Assembly (NCBI RefSeq): GCF_003399645.1
Contig: NZ_NBXD01000030.1
Location: 1 to 64,000 of the forward strand
Origin: Subtercola boreus
Lineage (GTDB): Bacteria > Actinomycetota > Actinomycetes > Actinomycetales > Microbacteriaceae
Reading direction: 5' to 3'
DNA: 64,000 nucleotides
Part shown: positions 58,357 to 64,000 of the stretch, piece by piece
Layout of the letters: the number at the start of each line of letters is the position of its first letter
Position numbering within the stretch: position 1 is the first letter of the stretch
Made by a program: the position numbers and the translations under genes
The notes under the pieces: model-generated
Told to the model about the DNA's origin: nothing
Databases searched by the model: none
Seen by the model: the letters and a program-made list of their open reading frames with translations, nothing else

Positions 58357-58616
58357 TCAGTCGGCCCCGGTGGCGGCGTAGACGCGCAGCGCCTCGCCCA
58401 TGTAGACGGCCGTGCCGCGCCGTGGCGATCGCGGGCGCGTCCGAAGCGCTCGTCGGCCCGGTAGCCGTTGGCAGCGACCCGACGGGGCACCAGCAGGCCG
58501 AGGTCGCCGTAGTGGCGGAGGGTGCGGTTGGTGGTTCCCGCGAGCGCCGCGATCTGCTGGATCGACCACTCGCGCGGCTGTTGCGGCCGCTTGGCGGACT
58601 CTCGTTTCTCGCTCAT
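58357..58616 (-). pseudogene. MerR-family regulator remnant, internally deleted
   Basis: ATG 58616 opens a good MerR head: WSIQQIAALAGTTNRTLRHYGDLGLLVPRRV then NGYR. Right after this the frame degenerates (ADERFGRARDRHGAARP), while in another frame a MerR/TipA-type C-terminus appears (VYMGEALRVYAATGAD, stop at 58357). Head and tail are thus joined with the whole middle missing and the frame lost. A dyad GTGAC-N11-GTCAC (58634-58654) just upstream may be its old operator. Most likely a recent decay; a functional 80-residue stub is less likely. Confidence 0.7.
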
Positions 58617-58674
58617 GCAGCCCACGGTAGAGCGTGACGCAGCGTCAGGGTCACACTCTCGGGCTGTCCGACGC

Positions 58675-60918
58675 TCAACCGGTGGGCGCGGGGGTGGGAA
58701 TGGGCGACCCAGTGGGCGCATCGGGCGCCCCGGTGCTCGCCGGGGCGGGCGCGGAAGCGGACGGCGTCGGCGACGAGGCACCCGCACCAGTGCCAGAACC
58801 CGAGCCCGTCGACCCGCGCCCGCGCGCCGACGCCGGCAGCGGGAACGACGAGCCGCCCCGCGCATCGCCCGTTCCCCTGTAGAACTCCTTCCACACGTAC
58901 AGCCGCGACAGCCCGCTGCCGACCTTCACGCCGTTCGCCCCGGTGACCGCCGTCTGCCTGATCGAGACGTTGCCGGTGACGTTGCCGACCCAGGATGCCG
59001 ACACGAGCTGGGTTGTGCCGCCCACCAGCCAGACGTCCTTCTCGGCGTCGGTGGTGCCCGTCTTGCCGAAGTGCGGTGTTCCGTCGGCAGGGTTCGCCGT
59101 CGTCGCCGTGCCCGACTGGATCACGCCCTGCATCGCATACAGCGCCGTCTGCGCCAGCACCGGGTCGATGGCCTGCGTGCAGCTGCTCTGGGGAACATCC
59201 ACTGCCGCCCCCGCCGCGTCGGTGATGCTCGAGATGGCGACCGGGGTGCAGAACAGTCCGTTCGCGGCGACCCCCGCATAGGCGGCGGCCATCGTCAGAG
59301 GGGAGACCTCATTGCCGCCCAGAACGGTGGCATAGAGCCCGGTGTCCATCGCGTTGCCGTCGGCCCTGTGCATCCCGAAGTCCGACGCGATCTTGTTGAT
59401 GTCGCAGAGGTCGAGCTTCGTGGCCATGTTGAGGAAGGCGTTGTTCACCGAGTCTTCGAACTGCGTGAGCACGGTGGCATTGCCGCCCACCTCGCCGGCG
59501 TCGTTTCCGGCCTTGTAGGGCGTCGAGACGGTTTCACCGCAGCTGTTCGTGATGTTCGAGCTGGTGAACGTCTGGTTGTTCGACCCGTTCACGACATCCG
59601 AGAGCGAATGCCCGGTCTTCAGCCAGTCCAGCAGCACGAACAGCTTGCTCGTCGACCCGTTCTGAAAGCCGGACGAGCCTCCGTAGGCCGCATCCGTGCT
59701 GTAGTTGATGGCCGTGTTGGTGGCAGGGTCTGCGGCCGGATCCTGACTGTAGGTCTTGTTCTGTGCCATCGCCAGGATCTTGCCCGTTCCCGGCTGCACC
59801 GTCACGAACGCTCCTCCGATGTCGACGCTCGACATCGACTGGGGCACGTAGTCGGTCACCGCCTGGTTCGCCGCCGCCTGCAGACTCGGGTCGAGGGTCG
59901 TCACGATCGTGTAGCCGCCCCGGTTCAGGGCGTTCGCCCGATCATCCGCCGTCGCTCCATAGGCCGGGTCGTTCAGGATGATGTTCTTCACGTAGTCGCA
60001 GAAGAACCCCGCCCCGTCGCTCGCGGTCTGGCAGCCGGTCGAGAGCGGGGTGATGTTCGGGGTCACGGGAGTCGCGACCGCCGCGTCGAACTGCGGCTGG
60101 GTGATGGCGCTCTCCTTCAGCATCGACGCGAGAACATCCTTGTCGCGGCGGGCCGTGTTCGCGGCGATGTTCGCTGGCTCGTCGATGCGAAGCCCCTCGG
60201 GCTCGTTCACGATGGCCGCCAGGCTCGCCGCTTGGGGCAGTGTCAGGTCGCTGGCATTCACCCCGAAGTAGTACTGCGACGCCGCCTGGATTCCGTACAC
60301 CCGCCCGCCGAAGAGGGCGATGTTCATATATCCGAGCAGGATGTCGTCTTTGCTGTACTCCTTCTCCAACCCGATCGCGAGCTTCAGCTCCTTCAGCTTG
60401 CGGTCGGGGGTCGTCGCGGTGGCCTCGGCGTACGCGGCGGCCTCCGCCGTCGGATCGCTGATCGCCTCCGCCCGCTGCACGAGGATGTTCTTCACGTACT
60501 GCTGCGAGATCGTGGATGCGCCCGACGCGATATCGCCCGTCACGCTGTTCGCGATGAGGGCCCGAACGGTGGACTGCACATCCATGCCACCGTGAACGTA
60601 GAAACGCGGGTCTTCGGTCGACACGATTGCGTCTTTGAAGTACTGCGACACATCGTTCCACCCCACGTCCTGCCGGTTCTGGTCGTAGAACGACGCGAGC
60701 AGGGTCTGGCTGCCGTCGGCGTTCTGCGCGTAGATGCTCGAGGTCTGCGAGAGCGCATCGGGCTTGATGTACCCGGGCAGATTCTCGAAGGCGTCGAGCG
60801 TGGTGTTGACCCCCACGCCGGCGAGCGCCACGGCCGGGGTGACCATGGCTGCGACCAGCACTCCGGCGACGACGCTGCCGGCGACCAGCCCGAGGGCGGC
60901 CCGAATCGGTGTCAACAC
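58675..60918 (-). CDS. Class A penicillin-binding protein
   Basis: About 747 aa. One membrane helix at the N-terminus (ALGLVAGSVVAGVLVAAMVTPAVA), glycosyltransferase domain of family GT51 (STEDPRFYVHGGMD with the catalytic Glu, GASTISQQYVKN, RKLKELKLAIGLEKEYSKDDIL), then the transpeptidase: nucleophile box STSK, SVNNAF, and KTGTT. Polymerises and cross-links peptidoglycan. The C-terminal tail is Gly/Ser/Pro/Ala-rich, as in other actinobacterial PBPs. Start is GTG 60918, preceded by GAGGGAG; the codon at 60963 would include that site in the protein. Confidence 0.95.
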   Translation of the reverse strand: MLTPIRAALGLVAGSVVAGVLVAAMVTPAVALAGVGVNTTLDAFENLPGYIKPDALSQTSSIYAQNADGSQTLLASFYDQNRQDVGWNDVSQYFKDAIVSTEDPRFYVHGGMDVQSTVRALIANSVTGDIASGASTISQQYVKNILVQRAEAISDPTAEAAAYAEATATTPDRKLKELKLAIGLEKEYSKDDILLGYMNIALFGGRVYGIQAASQYYFGVNASDLTLPQAASLAAIVNEPEGLRIDEPANIAANTARRDKDVLASMLKESAITQPQFDAAVATPVTPNITPLSTGCQTASDGAGFFCDYVKNIILNDPAYGATADDRANALNRGGYTIVTTLDPSLQAAANQAVTDYVPQSMSSVDIGGAFVTVQPGTGKILAMAQNKTYSQDPAADPATNTAINYSTDAAYGGSSGFQNGSTSKLFVLLDWLKTGHSLSDVVNGSNNQTFTSSNITNSCGETVSTPYKAGNDAGEVGGNATVLTQFEDSVNNAFLNMATKLDLCDINKIASDFGMHRADGNAMDTGLYATVLGGNEVSPLTMAAAYAGVAANGLFCTPVAISSITDAAGAAVDVPQSSCTQAIDPVLAQTALYAMQGVIQSGTATTANPADGTPHFGKTGTTDAEKDVWLVGGTTQLVSASWVGNVTGNVSIRQTAVTGANGVKVGSGLSRLYVWKEFYRGTGDARGGSSFPLPASARGRGSTGSGSGTGAGASSPTPSASAPAPASTGAPDAPTGSPIPTPAPTG

Positions 60919-61051
60919 GCAGTCTCCCTCATGCCGGCCGGGGTCGGCCTGGCGCAGCCTCACACGCTAGGTTCCCTTCCTGTTCAACGGTGATGAACCG
61001 TCTGGAGAACTGCTGGCAACAGCGGGCGTAGCCTGAGAGCATCTCGAAAGG

Positions 61052-62002
61052 ATGACCATGCCCCGCATCGGCGCAAGCGACCTCGACGTCTTTCCTCTCT
61101 CTCTCGGCGGCAACGTCTTCGGCTGGACAGCCGACCGAAGCACCTCCTTCGACATCCTCGACGCCTACGCCGCAGCGGGCGGTGACTTCATCGACACCGC
61201 CGACTCCTACTCTGCGTTCGCCCCGGGCAACCACGGGGGCGAGTCGGAGACACTCATCGGTGAGTGGATGACCGCCCGCGGCAACCGCGACAAATTCGTC
61301 GTGGCGACCAAGGTCAGCCGGCACCCCGACTACATGGGTCTCGCGGCGGCGAACATCGCTGCGGCCGCTGACGCGTCGCTGGCGCGTCTCGGCGTCGACA
61401 CCATCGACCTCTACTTCGCCCACTTCGACGACGACGAGACCCCTCTCGATGAGACGGCGGGCGCCTTCGACGAACTGGTGAAGTGCGGCAAGGTGCGGTA
61501 CATCGGCCTGTCGAACTACTCGCCTGAGCGCATCGAGGCGTACTTCGAGGTGGCCCGCGCGAACGGGTTCGCATTGCCGGTCGCCCTGCAGCCGCACTAC
61601 AACCTCGTGCACCGCAACGAGTATGAGGAGCAGTACGCACCGCTCGCCGAGCGCGAGAACCTCGGCGTGGTGCCCTACTTCGCCCTTGCCAGCGGGTTTC
61701 TCACCGGCAAGTACCGCTCCGCCGACGACCTCGCCGGCACCGCGCGCTCAGCCGGAGCCGCGAAGTACGCCACGCCTCAGGGCCTCGCCATCGTCGACGC
61801 GCTCGACGAGATCGGCAGTGCGCACGGTGCGAGCATCACCACCACGGCCCTCGCCTGGCTGCTCGCCAAACCCACCATCACGGCGCCCATCGCGAGCGCG
61901 TCGAAGGTCGGGCAGGTGGCCGACCTCGTCGCGGCCCCGAACCTCGCACTCACGCCCGAGGAGGTCGCCCGCCTCGACGACGTCTCCGCCTGGCACGCCT
62001 AG
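61052..62002 (+). CDS. Aldo/keto reductase
   Basis: About 316 aa TIM barrel. Catalytic residues in DTADSY (Asp, Tyr), the Lys in VVATKVSR, and the His in YFAHFDDD. NADPH-binding end GFLTGKYRS and SASKVGQVADL. Belongs to the YghZ/AKR11-13-like group that reduces aldehydes. Starts with ATG 61052 or 61058. The gene stands alone between the PBP gene and a perfect terminator. Confidence 0.93.
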   Translation: MTMPRIGASDLDVFPLSLGGNVFGWTADRSTSFDILDAYAAAGGDFIDTADSYSAFAPGNHGGESETLIGEWMTARGNRDKFVVATKVSRHPDYMGLAAANIAAAADASLARLGVDTIDLYFAHFDDDETPLDETAGAFDELVKCGKVRYIGLSNYSPERIEAYFEVARANGFALPVALQPHYNLVHRNEYEEQYAPLAERENLGVVPYFALASGFLTGKYRSADDLAGTARSAGAAKYATPQGLAIVDALDEIGSAHGASITTTALAWLLAKPTITAPIASASKVGQVADLVAAPNLALTPEEVARLDDVSAWHA

Positions 62003-62018
62003 CCCGCCCTCACCGTTG

Positions 62019-62062
62019 TGCGCAAAAGCACCCAAGACCTCCGGTTTGGGTGCTTTTGCGCA
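62019..62062. terminator. Perfect bidirectional terminator
   Basis: A 17-bp exact stem TGCGCAAAAGCACCCAA / TTGGGTGCTTTTGCGCA, 9-nt loop; the A and T tracts give each strand a short U-run, so it can stop both converging genes. Confidence 0.92.
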
Positions 62063-62075
62063 GAACGTGGGGCGG

Positions 62076-63053
62076 CTAATCGTCGAGCAGGCCGTGCAGG
62101 GTCGCCTCGTCGACGATGAGGTCGGTGATGAGCTTCGCTGCGAGCGCTCCCCGCAGGGCGGGCATCCGGGACTTGCCCGAGACGACGCAGACCCGCCTGG
62201 AGACGCGGGCGAGCTGTTCGAGCGGCGGCCCGCTCGAACGCAGGTTCATCGGCACATCCGAACTCGATCCGTCGGCACGGTAGAACACGGTCGCCACGTC
62301 GCCCACCACGTTCGACGCCGTGAGGCTCTGGAAGTCGGACTCGTCGAGATACCCACTCGTGTAGACGTGGCCCGGCACCTCTGACAGCGGTGTTCCCAGC
62401 CCGAAGAGCGCGACATCCATCCGCTTCTGAATGTCGAGTACGCGACGGATGCTGCGCTCACGCCAGAGCACCTGCTTGGTGGCCGGATCGTCGAAGAACG
62501 CCGGCACCGGAAACTGCTGCACGTAGGCGCCGTAGGCCGCCCCGAACCGGCTCATGATCTCGCTGGCGTAGACGATGCCTGTCGTTCGGGTGTTCGCCGC
62601 ACCGTTCAGCTGCACGATCTGGGAGTTGTGGGTCACCTTGGGTTGCAGGTGCCGGCTCACGGCGCTCATCGTGCTGCCCCAGGCGATGCCCATCGTCATG
62701 TTCGAGTCGAAATACTGGTTCAGGATGCGCGCGGCCGACATTCCCACCCGCTCCAGCCGGTCGATCTCGTTCGCCGAATCGGGCACCGGAACCACATGCA
62801 CGGTGACGTGGTGCTTGTCCTGGATGCGCTGCAGCGCCGTCGAGATGCGCTCCGCCGGCGTCTTCACCTGGATCTCGACGAGACCCGCCTCGCGGGCGTA
62901 ACTGATGAGGCGGGAGACCGATGAGCGGGAGGTGTGCAGCTCGGCCGCAATCGCCTCCATCGTCAGGTCTTGCATGTAATAGAGATGTGCAGCCCGCAGG
63001 GCGTCACGCACTCTCTCGCTGGCGGGCGGATGCTCGAAGATCGAGGTTGCCAT
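62076..63053 (-). CDS. SorC/DeoR-type sugar-binding transcriptional regulator
   Basis: About 325 aa. N-terminal HTH: RAAHLYYMQDLTMEAIAAELHTSRSSVSRLISYAREAGLV (in parts); then the SorC sugar-phosphate-binding Rossmann-like domain with MTMGIAWGSTMSAV, GLGTPLSEVPGHV and VVSGKSRMPALRGAL. Divergent from glpD, so its effector is likely glycerol-3-phosphate or a polyol phosphate, by inference. ATG 63053 has GGAAGG 6 nt upstream; the upstream codon at 63152 would read through the operator palindrome. Confidence 0.93.
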   Translation of the reverse strand: MATSIFEHPPASERVRDALRAAHLYYMQDLTMEAIAAELHTSRSSVSRLISYAREAGLVEIQVKTPAERISTALQRIQDKHHVTVHVVPVPDSANEIDRLERVGMSAARILNQYFDSNMTMGIAWGSTMSAVSRHLQPKVTHNSQIVQLNGAANTRTTGIVYASEIMSRFGAAYGAYVQQFPVPAFFDDPATKQVLWRERSIRRVLDIQKRMDVALFGLGTPLSEVPGHVYTSGYLDESDFQSLTASNVVGDVATVFYRADGSSSDVPMNLRSSGPPLEQLARVSRRVCVVSGKSRMPALRGALAAKLITDLIVDEATLHGLLDD

Positions 63054-63072
63054 CGGGCGCCTTCCCACGTTC

Positions 63073-63086
63073 TGCACATGTGTGCA
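63073..63086. promoter_or_regulatory. SorC-type operator candidate
   Basis: TGCACA-TG-TGTGCA, a perfect dyad, 20 bp upstream of the SorC start. A weak plus-strand promoter toward glpD (TTGACC at 63093, CAGTAT at 63116, 17-nt spacer) follows directly, so the site can control both directions. Confidence 0.55.
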
Positions 63087-63181
63087 AGTAGCTTGACCAT
63101 TCTTGTCACAGTTCTCAGTATGTATTGAGTCACACGGATTGCGTCGGAGCAACCTGGGACTTACACGAAGGCGAGTGAACA

Positions 63182-64000
63182 GTGACTGACTACAACGCTG
63201 AAAAGGCTGCGACTACCGAACTCCGCAGCGATGTTCAGGCAATTCTCGATCGCCCGACGGCCCAGGTTCTGGTCATCGGTGGCGGTATCAACGGCGTAGG
63301 AACATTCCGCGACCTGGCGCTGCAGGGTGTCGACGTCGTTCTCGTGGAGCGCAGCGACTTCGTCTCCGGGGCATCCGCTGCCTCGAGCCACATGATCCAC
63401 GGTGGCGTCCGCTACCTCGAGAACGGTGAATTCCGACTGGTTCGCGAGTCGGTGCAGGAGCGCAACCGACTGCTGCGCCTCGCACCCCACTACGTGAAGC
63501 CGCTGCCCACGACCATCCCGATCTTCTCCACCTTCTCGGGCATCCTCTCGGCTCCCCTCCGGCTGCTGACCCACAAGCCCGGCGGCAAGACGAAAGAGCG
63601 CGGCGCCCTGCTCATCAAGGTGGGCCTCACCGGCTACGACTCGTTCTCGCGCGACGGTGGCACCGTGCCCCGCCACGAGTTCAAGGGCCACAAGAAGACG
63701 ATGCAGAAGTTCCCGAAGCTCCGTGACAGCGTGAAGTACACCGCTCGTTACTACGACGCCGCCGTCGAGAACCCCGAGCGCCTCGCGCTCGACATCATCG
63801 GCGACGGGATGGTGGCCGGTAAGGAGAAGGCCCGCAAGGCCAACTATGTCGAGGCGATCGGCTCGAGCCCCGAGGGCGTGGTTCTGCGCGACACCGTCAG
63901 TGGTACCGAGTTCACAGTCAAGGCCGACGTCGTAGTGAACACCTCCGGCCCCTGGACCGATCTCACCAACGCGGCGCTCGGCAAGTCGTCGAGCTTCATG
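63182..64000 (+). CDS. glpD: Glycerol-3-phosphate dehydrogenase, 5' part
   Basis: First 273 codons; the gene runs off the right edge. FAD-binding QVLVIGGGINGVGTFRDLALQG, then SASSHMIHGGVRYLENG, KPLPTTIPIFSTFSG, the RYYDAAVENPERL region and VNTSGPWTDL are all those of aerobic GlpD/GlpA. Oxidises glycerol-3-phosphate to dihydroxyacetone phosphate and feeds electrons to menaquinone. GTG 63182 is the start, with AAGGCGAG about 7 nt upstream. Divergent from the SorC-type regulator. Codon use is slightly less GC-rich at the start, typical of well-expressed genes. Confidence 0.95.
   Translation, partial: MTDYNAEKAATTELRSDVQAILDRPTAQVLVIGGGINGVGTFRDLALQGVDVVLVERSDFVSGASAASSHMIHGGVRYLENGEFRLVRESVQERNRLLRLAPHYVKPLPTTIPIFSTFSGILSAPLRLLTHKPGGKTKERGALLIKVGLTGYDSFSRDGGTVPRHEFKGHKKTMQKFPKLRDSVKYTARYYDAAVENPERLALDIIGDGMVAGKEKARKANYVEAIGSSPEGVVLRDTVSGTEFTVKADVVVNTSGPWTDLTNAALGKSSSFM

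Overview
The window looks like a chromosomal segment of a high-GC Gram-positive actinobacterium, most likely a member of the Microbacteriaceae. Reasons: uniformly GC-rich codon use, many GTG/TTG starts and leaderless-looking promoters, an HspR-type HAIR operator in front of a Clp ATPase, a small protein of the family I recall as DUF7882 (common in Microbacteriaceae), a class-E-sortase style LAxTG anchor, and an actinobacterial gal cluster. No rRNA, tRNA, insertion sequence, prophage or CRISPR array was seen. Family and genus assignments rest on remembered protein families, not on a search.

Layout. 1-3.2 kb: left edge and a class I Clp ATPase (minus) behind two HAIR elements. 3.2-9.9 kb: hypothetical protein, GNAT acetyltransferase, secreted GH2 glycosidase with a LamG-like tail, PrmC-related methyltransferase with a 34-aa membrane protein, fructosamine-kinase-like protein, histidine phosphatase. 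9.9-12.8 kb: ECF sigma factor/anti-sigma pair diverging from a Rieske lipoprotein and a DUF2231-like membrane protein, with a 14-bp tandem array between them. 12.8-18.6 kb: secreted B-lectin, then galTKME in one overlapping minus operon with a divergent DeoR regulator. 18.7-25 kb: gabT, a response regulator/kinase/DedA operon, a HIRAN-like membrane protein, a small protein whose 3' end is tandemly repeated, a TspO-like protein. 25-30.5 kb: EamA exporter, small two-helix membrane protein, TetR/MFS efflux pair, proline iminopeptidase. 30.5-31.8 kb: a type-1 (proteorhodopsin/xanthorhodopsin-like) rhodopsin translationally coupled behind the DUF7882 gene. 31.9-35.9 kb: ABC ATPase-permease-kinase-LuxR regulator operon. 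36-46 kb: acyl-CoA oxidase, RecQ, cell-wall-anchored 5'-nucleotidase, TMEM175-like channel, DEAD-box RNA helicase with a 19-unit Arg/Tyr repeat. 46.3-58.2 kb: efflux island: TetR-MMPL-YhgE operon (the MMPL protein carries a degenerate ABC-ATPase domain), then MMPL-RND operon with divergent MarR. 58.3-64 kb: MerR remnant, class A penicillin-binding protein, aldo/keto reductase, SorC-type regulator, and glpD running off the right edge.

How parts work together: the galTKME operon, the DeoR regulator, the GH2 enzyme and the lectin suggest use of galactosides. The 46-58 kb block handles export of lipophilic or toxic compounds under TetR and MarR control. The two two-component systems sit with membrane-stress (DedA) and ABC-export functions. 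The rhodopsin keeps every residue expected of a green-absorbing outward proton pump and has a Gly where xanthorhodopsin accommodates a carotenoid antenna; no retinal or carotenoid synthesis gene is in the window.

Most unusual at the DNA level is the number of short tandem arrays, several beginning at or just after stop codons (15 bp at 9900, 14 bp at 11401, 21 bp at 24071, 17 bp at 26524, 15 bp at 35973) plus in-frame coding arrays (25699, 26728, 44936-45760).
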